NCBI GenBank assembly: GCA_943737045.1
Contig: CALSFV010000402.1
Span: forward strand, 141,831-205,830
DNA: 64,000 nucleotides
From: Parapristionchus giblindavisi
Lineage: Eukaryota > Nematoda > Chromadorea > Rhabditida > Diplogasteridae
Direction of reading: 5' to 3'
The notes under the pieces are model-generated. The model was not told the origin of the DNA and ran no database searches. It saw only the letters and a list, made by a program, of their open reading frames with translations. The position numbers were made by a program, and so were the translations under genes. Of the stretch, positions 56,313 through 64,000 are shown piece after piece (position 1 is the stretch's first letter; each line of letters begins with the position of its first letter).

Positions 56313-58499
56313 CGTCTCTCGCTTTCTCCCTCTCTCTCTCTCTCTTCCCTCTCTCTCTCTCTCTCCCTCTCCCATCTCAAAGACGATAACCAACTGCGAA
56401 CGACCGTGACAGTTGGTTTTAGGACCGTGAATGCATGCAGAAGAACAGACAAAAACGCACCCATAACGTTGTTCGGATTCGGAATCACCACCATGCTCAT
56501 TGAGTAGGGGAAGAAGGAGAGTGGTAGAGAGAGGGAGAGAAAGAGAGGGAGAGAGAGGGAGGGAGAGAGAGAGGGAGAAAGAGGGGGATAGAGATGGAGA
56601 GGGAGAGAGAGAGAGGATAGAGAGAGAGGGAGAGAGGGGGAGAGAGAGGGAGAGAGGGGAGAGAGAGAGAGGGGGGGTGGAGAGAGGGGAGAGAGGGATG
56701 GAGAGAGAGGGGAGAGAGAGGGAAAGAGAGAGAGAGAGGGAGAGAGAGGGAGAGAGGGGAGAGAGAGGGAAAGAGAGAGAGAGGATAGAGAGAGAGAGCG
56801 AGAGAGGGGGGGGGAGGCAGCGGAAAGAGCAAAACTATTTAGGCTGTCGTAAACTCTCTGTGGCGAATGTTTAGTGTTTAGAAAAGAGCTTCAGGAAAAG
56901 AAAAAGGAGGAAGACCTCATTATTATTCTATTTATTTCTATTCTCTCTCTCTTCTCTCGTGCACTAAAGTCAATTAGCTGTTGAAGAGTTCCAGAGGGAT
57001 GATGGAGGGGAGAGGGGAGAGAGGGAGAGAGAGAGGAGAAGGGTAGGGGGGATGGCGAGAGAGGGAGAGGGAGAGAGGCAGAGAGAGATAGAGAGAGGCG
57101 GAATTTTTGTCCAAAATTCATCCTTGGAAAAGCCTATTACCCCCAATATAATAGATTCTCGAAGATAGCGTCCAAAATTTCCTTATTTATTATAAAACAA
57201 ACATCATAGCGCAGTGTTGCAAGATCGGGTATGTTGCGAGAGGGAATGAATAGAGACGCGGTCTGCCAGACATAATAATGAAACAAAATTCCTGCAACGT
57301 TACTCGCAACTTTCCATACCGCCGAATGGTTAACAATCAAATCTCAGCACACCAATTTGTGAACCTGATAAAGATTGATTGATTGGTTGCCAGACATAGA
57401 AGAGATATAGTAATGCTATGTTCAGAACTTGGAAAATGCAAGAAAATGCGGAAAATGCTGTTCAAAAGTTCAGGTGGAAAATGCTCGAAAATGCTCGATT
57501 TTGGATCGAAAAAGATGGTTTTATACACTTTAAAAGCATTGAACCTCGATGTTTCATGGAAAACAGCTAACTTAGGTCATTTATAAAGTATGCTGCTGAA
57601 ATAAATATCGTATGATCCTTTTTTGAGCACTTTAAGCCGAAAATCAACGAAAATGCTGCGAAAAATCAACCTAGCGATTCCATATTTAAAATTATCACTT
57701 ATCATCAATAAAATGCGTCCAAAACACTGTTTGCGACCAATAAACGTTGATATTAAACAAAAAACCATTAAAATTTGCTTAAAATCCTCGAAAATGAGCA
57801 TTTTCAGAGCATTTTCCGGCTGAACTTCTGAACAGCATTTTCCGCATTTTCGTGCATTTTCCAAGTTCTGAACACTGCATAAAATGAGGCGTAGAGATAT
57901 TACTGTAGCCAATGCGCAGGGAAAAACACTAAAAGGTCACTTTATTCACGTTTACTAGTCTTGTTTCTCGCCATATCGGCGTCGTTTAAAAGTGCGCACA
58001 GCTTTGGTATCGGTCGCAATCATCGACGCACCAGAGGATAACACTTTCGTTTCATTGTTTCTTCATCTTAGTCCACATTATCTCTGCCTGACTGATGCCC
58101 GCTGTCTCAACTTTCCGTGTTCACTAAACCCCGCCCACTTTGATGCGAGATATACAATAGTTTTTTGGGATATGTTTGGTGTTTTTACTTGGACAATATC
58201 CAATATACGACAGAACTACAGGTTCGACAAAGGGTGAAAAAAAATCAAAACGCTTTAGAGGCACTCCCGAGCTTATTTAAAACCTCTGGTAACGCTCTCT
58301 CGTAGACAAAGAAAGCGAGAGAGCATTGCCAGAGAGGAGAGTTACAGATTGGCTCGGGATGTTCCTACACACTTCTCCATCTAGCCCCAACCAATTTGCA
58401 TATCCCAAACTTACGTCCGTATCCTCTATCGATGACCTCGAGGAACTCCATCTTGGCGGGCAGAGGAGATGGAGGGGGAGGAGGACCCTCTTTCGACAT
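46777..58499 (-). CDS. Stomatin-family (SPFH/band 7) protein, MEC-2/STO-like
   Basis: Integral inner-leaflet membrane scaffold; relatives bind cholesterol and tune DEG/ENaC-type channels. Thirteen minus-strand exons: 58415-58499, 52267-52349, 51989-52038, 49867-49967, 49492-49598, 49119-49191, 48977-49059, 48639-48748, 48247-48340, 47946-48001, 47563-47641, 47059-47177 and 46777-46843. They total 1107 nt, 368 aa. The N-terminal about 106 residues are polar (Pro-rich start, Gly/Ser/acidic stretch). A hydrophobic hairpin spans about 116-141 with the family proline in VTFPIS. The SPFH core begins [16 protein letters not shown] and includes [34 protein letters not shown] and [19 protein letters not shown]. 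The end is [20 protein letters not shown] then [15 protein letters not shown]. The first exon is joined by phase across a 6-kb intron and is the least certain part. Confidence 0.9.
47658..47710. repeat. (TA)n microsatellite in a stomatin intron
   Basis: About 25 uninterrupted TA units directly upstream (on the plus strand, after) the exon at 47563-47641. Confidence 0.9.
47798..47875. repeat. 110-bp hairpin family, stomatin intron
   Basis: Diverged copy: tctctcgcaaacaaagaaaa with gaggaaagtttcacattagc at the right. Confidence 0.4.
48476..48562. repeat. 110-bp hairpin family, well-preserved copy in a stomatin intron
   Basis: gctaatttgaaactctccgc with its inverted partner gcggagaatttcaaatt. The loop is tagaaaagaaa. 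Confidence 0.65.
49982..50052 (-). repeat. tRNA-derived sequence next to a stomatin exon
   Basis: The minus strand reads GGTGGCGCAGTGGGTAGCG (A-box-like) and GAGTTCGACTCCC (B-box-like) about 40 nt apart, with possible acceptor pairing GGTGG/CCACC. The T-stem pairs poorly. A SINE head or decayed tRNA rather than a functional gene. Confidence 0.45.
50155..50573. mobile_element. 419-bp TIR element with TTA duplication
   Basis: Ends CAAGGGAACTACCCC and AAGTTCCCTTG; TTA flanks both ends (50152-50154 and 50574-50576). By eye identical to 62780-63198. Confidence 0.8.
50767..51084. repeat. 318-bp foldback element, copy 2
   Basis: Nearly identical to 10968-11285. In the stomatin intron between exons at 49967 and 51989. 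Confidence 0.65.
51328..51758. mobile_element. 431-bp TIR element with TGA duplication
   Basis: Third copy of the 43462/45159 family; TGA flanks both ends (51325-51327 and 51759-51761). Confidence 0.75.
52144..52245. repeat. 110-bp hairpin family, stomatin intron
   Basis: ccctagctgaattcactctc to gcggacagtttcaaattac; the central caaagaatgcgagagagcat is typical. Confidence 0.6.
52600..52621 (-). other. SL1-like sequence
   Basis: On the minus strand 18 of 22 bases match nematode SL1, including the last 12 (CCCAAGTTTGAG). No GT donor follows, so this is not an SL RNA gene. Downstream an ATG (about 52573) opens a short frame [18 protein letters not shown]. It could be a relic of a reverse-transcribed trans-spliced mRNA, or chance. 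Confidence 0.35.
52716..52881. repeat. Near-perfect 166-bp palindrome
   Basis: cactgagagcaaacttacct at the left and aggtaagtttgctctcagtg at the right, with only a short asymmetric centre (cgtattattcaacggctg). Confidence 0.8.
54550..54663 (+). pseudogene. LINE zinc-knuckle remnant
   Basis: Frame with [20 protein letters not shown] then SHIFYQ and a stop: the C..C...ET..HI...C pattern at the end of many LINE ORF2 proteins, with the last Cys replaced by the stop. The AT-rich stretch before it (53900-54460) is probably the rest of the same decayed element. Confidence 0.4.
55092..55155. repeat. CT-rich microsatellite
   Basis: Imperfect CTCTCC units. A second block of the same kind is at 55322-55432. 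Confidence 0.8.
55322..55432. repeat. CT-rich microsatellite
   Basis: Imperfect CTCTCCCTCTC units in the stomatin first intron. Confidence 0.8.
55913..55985. repeat. 110-bp hairpin family, truncated copy
   Basis: ccccgagctattttgatatt and ctccgctctgacaaagctct are kept; the right arm stops after gagagcatt. Confidence 0.5.
56186..56375. repeat. (CT)n microsatellite
   Basis: Long CT run with TTTCTCTC interruptions; the complement of the GA tract at 56517. Confidence 0.9.
56517..56812. repeat. (GA)n microsatellite
   Basis: About 300 bp of GAGA/GGGAGAGA units. With 56186-56375 it could form an intramolecular hairpin of about 190 bp. A further GA block is at 57004-57098. Confidence 0.9.
57004..57098. 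repeat. GA-rich microsatellite
   Basis: Imperfect GGGAGAGA units. Confidence 0.8.
57412..57882. repeat. 470-bp foldback element
   Basis: tgttcagaacttggaaaatg at the left is inverted at about 57858-57877. Internal GAAAATGC motifs repeat in each arm. Confidence 0.6.
58266..58362. repeat. 110-bp hairpin family, near the stomatin first exon
   Basis: gcttatttaaaacctctggt to gaggagagttacagattggc. It lies within 60 bp of the first-exon donor. Confidence 0.55.
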
Positions 58500-58659
58500 G
58501 ATCAGACTACAGATAGAATGAGATCAGAGATCAAAGATCAGAGATCAAGAAGTTATTCGCGGAGACAATATGGGCGCGGAAATCATGATCAAGTCCATGG
58601 GGATAGCGGAAAAGGATAAGTTTGGAAATCGTGAGGGAAATATGTGGTGGTCATAATAA

Positions 58660-60879
58660 GAGACCGGCTCGGTAAGACTCGAGCATTTTGACCCCCTGCC
58701 GGACATTCGCGAGGACTTTCGATCTGGGCCTCAATACTTTCATCATAGACACATACCGGGGGGAGACCGATGAAAGTTATAGTGAAAATGCCCTTGGGCT
58801 CAAACCCGGCTCACATATGTCGCATAAAATAAAAAATTGAAAAATTCATAACTTTTCAAGCGTGATAGCTAGGACTTTTATTTCTTTTTATTGGTGAATA
58901 ACATGTCATGCACTCTTATAAACACAGCTGAACAGCAATATCATATCGTTTTGAATATGTTTTTTCGTGTCTGATTTTCAGATTTTTTTCCTTCTATCCT
59001 CGTTGAAGAGATACTGCAAGAAAATTCATAGTGCATATTGTAGCCCTGACGATTATGTACATGGTGGTCATATTCCCTTGGCCAGCCAGTTTGTCATAAG
59101 CCTCGAGAATTGCAACTGAATGTGAGATATGTGTAAATTGCAAAAATCGAAAATTAAATTTCTTGAAATTCGCAAGAGCAAGAGTTAGCTTTATAATGTC
59201 ATTTTACTCGTAGTGATGCGCGTACATAGGAAAAATATAGAAATAGACTTGGACTACATTTTTTTAAAAATTAGAAAAATAATAATTTTATTTTTATTTT
59301 TTCAACTCCCACATTCAGTCGACCGTCAAGGCAAGATGATTCATAGGGCGGATGGTGGCTCTTGCATGTGTGTTTGCAGAAACGACTGCAACGTGAAGAA
59401 TCGTCGTTTCGCAGATCTCGAATTTATTTTTTTAATTATCAAACTTGAATATTTATATGTTTCTTTCACATAAATCGGTTGGAAGGTGGCGTATGGCAAC
59501 CAAAGCCGTACCATTTTGATCAGTGGGAGTGAACTGTACTTGAATACCATAATCATCAGGAATCGCGAACTGATCTTTTTTTCAGTCGACCCATTATTTT
59601 CAACCATGACCCCGGGTTCATGGTTGAGAATGGCTGAGGTCGAAAAATTCATGATGATCCCAGACCAAATACTATTTGGCATTATATCAATAATGGGCCA
59701 TCTTTTATTTTTATGGATACCATATCTCGAATTACCGTAATAGTAATGCACGCACCTGAATTTTCCGAGAATCTCACCACATTATTGTAGGATACGGTAG
59801 CTAGATTACGGTAATTCGAGTAATGGTATCCATAAAAATAAAAGTTGGCCCACTATTGATATAATGCCAAATAGTATTTGGTCTGGGATCATCATGATTT
59901 TTTCGACCTCAGCCATTCTCAACCATGAACCCGGGGTCATGGTTGAGAATCATGGGTCGACTGAAAAAAAAATTAGTTCGTGATTCCTGACGGTTACTGT
60001 AGTGCAGTATAGTACACTCCTATTGATAACAATGGTACAGCTTTGGTTGCCATACGACACCTTCCAACCGATTTATGTGAAAGAAACATATAAATATTCA
60101 AGTTTGATAATTAAAAAAATAAATTCGAGATCTGCGAAACGACGATTCTTCACGTTGCAGTCGTTTCTGCAAACACACATGCAAGAGCCACCATCCGCCC
60201 TATGAATCAACTTGCCTTGACGGTCGACTGAATGTGGGAGTTGAAAAAATAAAAATAAAATAATTATTTTTCTAAATTTAAAAAAAAAATGTAGTCTGAG
60301 TCTATTTGTATATTTTTCCTATGTACGCGCATCACTACGAGTAAAATGACATTATAAAGCTAACTCTTGCTCTTGCGAATTTCAAGAAATTTAATTTTCG
60401 ATTTTTGCAATTTACACATATCTCACATTCAGTTGCAATTCTCGAGGCTTATGACAAACTGGCTGGCCAAGGGAATATGACCACCATGTACATAATCGTC
60501 AGGGCTACAATATGCACTATGAATTTTCTTGCAGTATCTCTTCAACGAGGATAGAAGGAAAAAAATCTGAAAATCAGACACGAAAAAACATATTCAAAAC
60601 GATAAGATATTGCTGTTCAGCTGTGTTTATAAGAGTGCATGACATGTTATTCACCAATAAAAAGAAATAAAAGTGCTAGCTATCACGCTTGAAAAGTTAT
60701 GAATTTTTCAATTTTTTATTTTATACGACATATGTGAGCCGGGTTTGAGCCCAAGGGCATTTTCACTATAACTTTCATCGGTCTCCCCCCGGTATGTGTC
60801 TATGATGAAAGTATTGAGGCCCAGATCGAAAGTCCTCGCGAATGTCCGGACCATGCTCGAGTCTTACCGAGCCGGTCTC
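58660..60879. mobile_element. 2.2-kb foldback element
   Basis: TIR starts GAGACCGGCTCGGTAAGACT; arms of about 1.1 kb meet near 59770. Possible 4-bp duplication ATAA at the borders. Long open frames near the arms (59213-59473 and its mirror) are repeat sequence. No transposase recognised. Confidence 0.7.
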
Positions 60880-62239
60880 ATAAATAAAAGGAAAATAATC
60901 CTGGTGAAAAGTAGAATTGCAAGTAGAGTACGTAGAGTAAGGCGTCTTCTAATGGAAAATGAAGTTGACACTTGGAAATCTCTTTTTAAAAACTTTTTTC
61001 CCAAGAATATTCAGGAAATTTGGACAATATATTCGGAATCAGCCTTAAAAAGGCCCTCAGATTCAGTTCCACAAATGAAAAAGCTCACGCTCGGCTGAGA
61101 ATTGCTCCTTATGAGCATTAGCAAAGTGCAGATCTCAAGATGAGGAAACAAAGAAGATAATAGAGTGTTGAAGACTGACTAAGCTCATTTGAAACTCTTC
61201 TTTCCAAAGGACTACAAAGTGTGACCAGAGAAGGGCAGTTTAAAATTAGGAAGATCCTTTAAGTTTCTTTGTAAAAGTCAAGTAAATGTAAGAAATTCAG
61301 AGAACACTCTCTTCGTTTTACACCCTCTCTCTCCTTTTCTTTTCGTGTTTCAATCGTAGAACTCAATCTTAGACAACAATGAAGAAGTATTAGACATATT
61401 ATAAAGGAAGAGTTCAAAGATCACAAAGTCCAAAAAGACCATAATTGGAGTACGAAAAGAGTACAAAGAGGAGGTAGACTTGGTCGTGGACCAACGCTTC
61501 ACCGAAACAGTTAAAACCACACCCCAGGATAATTTTACTATCCGCATTGGCAATACTCTCTCGTAGACAAAGAAAGCGAGAGAGCCTGGCCAGAGCGGAG
61601 AGCTTTAAGTTTTATCAATCAGTGGTGGCAAACCACAGTAATATGTACATCAGCTATGCTTCTTACGATAATATAATATAATACAGTTCTTCTATATTTT
61701 CAGGAGCAAGTGCAGAAGAGTAAGTAAGGCTAGTCAGGCTTCAATAGTTCTTATATAGAAAACAAATACTATATAATGACCATACTAAGAAAAGCTCTAA
61801 TTGAACTGTGTTGTGCAAAAGTGTCAAAAAGAAGAGTGTTCTCTGACTTTTAGTTTGTTTTAGTAACTTATGAACAGAGCTAGATAACATAATGAAGAAA
61901 AGTCATTGATTAGCTTCACCAAAAAGGAAATTGATTGTCTCATCTAGAAGCGACTTCGAAGTGCGAACGGAAGATGAGGAGGAGATGAGGGTGACGGAGA
62001 AGAATAAGAAAAAGGAGAGGGAGAGGGAGAGGGAGAGGGAGAGGGAGAGAGTTAAGATGAAATGGCATTCAATTGAATTCAGGGTCGACAAGTTGATGTA
62101 GGGAAGAGTTAGGAAAAGAGGAGAGAAAAAAAGTTTCGAAAATCCGGATGTTTGTAAGCATACGTTGAAGAGGACTTAAATTTAGAAGAATAATCAGAAA
62201 AGACGCCTACCATATCCCAAAAACGTAATTAAAGACACA
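60880..62239. other. Gene-free region with hairpins
   Basis: No supported exon. A 100-codon open frame at 60796-61098 starts inside the foldback arm and has no similarity I recognise. Hairpins at 61185-61250 (weak) and 61524-61607, and a GAGAGG run at 62011-62051. Confidence 0.45.
61524..61607. repeat. 110-bp hairpin family, well-preserved copy
   Basis: ataattttactatccgcatt to gccagagcggagagctttaa; loop gtagacaaagaaa. Confidence 0.65.
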
Positions 62240-62320
62240 GGGTAATCTGACTCTCCGCTCTGGTCACACTCTCTCGCTACATTTGTCGACGAGAGAGCTT
62301 TGCTGGAGCGAAGACCCTTT
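62240..62320. repeat. 110-bp hairpin family copy
   Basis: gactctccgctctggtcaca pairs with the block around gagagctttgctggagcg. Confidence 0.6.
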
Positions 62321-62549
62321 TGTGTGCTGTATCGTTGTCAGAGACCAAAGGAAACGAGAGAGATAAACCAAAGAAGAGAACCCCGTTTATTATTCAACTA
62401 TCCATTCTGATTCCGTATGGTTGAGAATAGAAAGAAGTACAATAGAGAGGCACTTCTGCGAGTATTTATAGTTAGAGCCAAAACAATTTATTTTCTGTGA
62501 GCGAAATATTGATCGATAGTTAAATCCCCTTTTGTCAAAGTCACACCTC

Positions 62550-62645
62550 GAACTAATTTGAAACTCTCCGCTCTCTCGCTTTCTTTTGTCTGCAAGAGAA
62601 TGTAGCCAGAACTGATAGTCAAATTAGTTCGGGGTGTGGCTTTAA
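62550..62645. repeat. 110-bp hairpin family copy with a shortened arm
   Basis: Left cctcgaactaatttgaaact; right caaattagttcggggtgtgg; the left arm lacks the ggcaatgct segment. Confidence 0.55.
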
Positions 62646-62779
62646 CAAACGGAAAAAAGCTAAATCATTTCGAAAATGTTCATATACGTTCTAGACAATG
62701 AGCAACTTCTTCCTATTCTTTGACGCTTTTTCTAACGAAACAAAAATTCTTTTTTACGTACGGACATTTTTTGGACTAA

Positions 62780-63198
62780 CAAGGGAACTACCCCAACTTA
62801 ATGTGGCCATATGACATGGGAATAATCTACCTGAATCAGTTTTCGATGCTGATTACGAATCCGTTTTTAAACGTTGCCCAATCGAGCTGAGATTCGAGAA
62901 AATCGATATTCAAATTCGCTAGTTTATTCGGAAATTCGTGAGACTTCCCATATAAACCATCCCAATGCGTTCATAAACTCATCCATCAATGATCCAAACA
63001 CCTCCTGCTGTAATTTAGTGGATATTGTAGGTAAGTTGTGAATTTTCGAATCAAATAGTCGAATTTCAAGATCGATTTTCTCGAATCTCAGCTCGATTGG
63101 GCAACGTTTGATAACGGATTCGTTATCAGCATCGAAAACTGATTCAGGTAAATTATTCCCATGTCATATGGCCACATTAAGTTGAGAAAGTTCCCTTG
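62780..63198. mobile_element. 419-bp TIR element with TAA duplication
   Basis: Same as 50155-50573 by eye along the whole length; TAA flanks both ends (62777-62779 and 63199-63201). Confidence 0.8.
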
Positions 63199-63305
63199 TA
63201 AGCGAATAAACGTAGAGAGTGTGGATTATTAAGAGAGCGCTGAGACGAAGAGCAAGTCATCCTTTCTTTATCTTTGTAATGCATGAGAGGACCATCTTCC
63301 GGGAT

Positions 63306-63368
63306 ACAGAGGGAGAGGGAGAGAGTCCTAAGAGGGAGAGGGAGAGAGGCAGAGGGAGAGGGAGAGAC
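63306..63368. repeat. GAGAGG microsatellite
   Basis: Imperfect GAGAGGGAGAGGGAGA units. Confidence 0.8.
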
Positions 63369-64000
63369 TCAGAAAAGTATGATGTAGAGGTAGAAACATT
63401 GGTTTGCCCTAATGCTCAACAGGGGAGAGATAAAACGAAAGAACTTTCTGCCGCGTTTTTATTCTTATTTGAATAAATCAAAAGCGTTTTGTTCAAAAGT
63501 CACGAAAAGAAACTAAAAAGAGGTGAGAGAGTGGGTAAAACTAGGAGAGTTTTCTCTGTTTTTTCTTTTCTTTTCGCAGCTTTTATGCATAGCAATGTGA
63601 GGCGTTTTTTTCTTCATTTCAAACAACTGACAATTATTGATAGTGACCGTATGCTATGCGAATGCAAGTGATGGGGAACTATAGCACAGTGTATCGCTGT
63701 TTCGGAAGGAGTATTGCGATGGTCAGTGAGAGAGTGAAGACAATCATATTGAATTTTACTGTTGGACATGTGTATAATCACATCTGAATTAAAGGAAGAA
63801 CACCTAGAGCAAGTTTGAAACTGCCTGATCTGGCCATACTCTCTTTTATTTCTGTCTACGAGAGAGCATTACCGAGAGTAGTACGTTAGAACGGTGTGCC
63901 CCTTCTATGGTCATATGATAAAACAGATGAATAATAAAGAGATCCATAGAAACCAAGCAATTACGAGCGTTTTCCATACTACACCAACAACTAAGGACCC
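63369..64000. other. Right end of the window, no gene seen
   Basis: Only a diverged 110-bp hairpin copy (about 63805-63885, with tctctttta and gagagcattaccgag) is visible. Confidence 0.4.

Larger units (their letters stand above)
52350..58414. other. First intron of the stomatin gene (about 6 kb)
   Basis: No coding exon recognised between the exons at 52349 and 58415, which join in phase. Contents: an SL1-like sequence (52600-52621), a palindrome (52716-52881), AT-rich LINE debris (53900-54700) and long CT and GA tracts (55090-57100). An extra small exon or alternative promoter cannot be excluded. Confidence 0.55.

Noticed and set aside
59213..59473. 86-codon frame and its mirror at 60002-60205
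   Set aside because: Both lie in the arms of the 58660-60879 foldback and are repeat sequence.
60796..61098. 100-codon frame (plus)
   Set aside because: It starts inside the foldback arm, has no recognised motif and no splice context.
1..64000. CRISPR array, bacterial operon or prophage
   Set aside because: The genes have spliceosomal introns and nematode families; the tandem repeats found are microsatellites or intronic heptamers without spacer structure.

Overview
The window looks like nuclear DNA from a nematode. The evidence is: a serpentine chemoreceptor of the nematode Str superfamily; a MEC-2/STO-type stomatin; many short phase-matched introns with tttcag/tttag acceptors; two start codons sitting just after a splice-acceptor-like sequence, as expected for spliced-leader trans-splicing; and a very high load of foldback (palindromic) repeats. 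A rhabditid or diplogastrid (Pristionchus-like) worm is my guess; the exact taxon cannot be read from the sequence. Gene models below were built by hand from reading frame, splice sites and paralogue comparison. Every exon chain I call complete closes in phase.

Layout. (1) 1-17435: three paralogues of a secreted cysteine-rich protein family that I do not recognise. Gene 1 (minus, cut by the window edge, broken acceptor), gene 2 (minus, no recognisable first exon) and gene 3 (plus, 12 exons, 349 aa, intact). (2) 18156-21743, minus: a complete 13-exon purple acid phosphatase of 435 aa with all seven metal ligands. (3) 23993-29821, minus: a complete 9-exon serpentine chemoreceptor of 342 aa with a 2-kb foldback element in one intron. 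(4) 31223-45880: a second unrecognised secreted family. Gene A and gene B are plus, gene C is minus, and two broken 3' copies are present. B and C form a tail-to-tail inverted duplication with arms of about 2 kb. Between A and B lie a hAT-like element nested in a TTAA element and a second copy of the 2-kb foldback. (5) 46777-58499, minus: a 13-exon stomatin/SPFH gene of 368 aa with a first intron of about 6 kb full of GA/CT repeats and LINE debris. (6) 58500-64000: no gene seen, mainly foldback elements.

The genes do not form an obvious pathway. They are typical nematode secreted, surface or sensory genes: two expanded secreted families, a phosphatase with a signal peptide, a chemoreceptor and a membrane scaffold. 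The most unusual content is repeat biology: a family of TIR elements with 3-bp TNA target duplications (including an exact empty site and two copies that look identical 12.6 kb apart), about 19 copies of a 110-bp hairpin, introns built from TTTGATC heptamers, and a relic that resembles the SL1 spliced leader.
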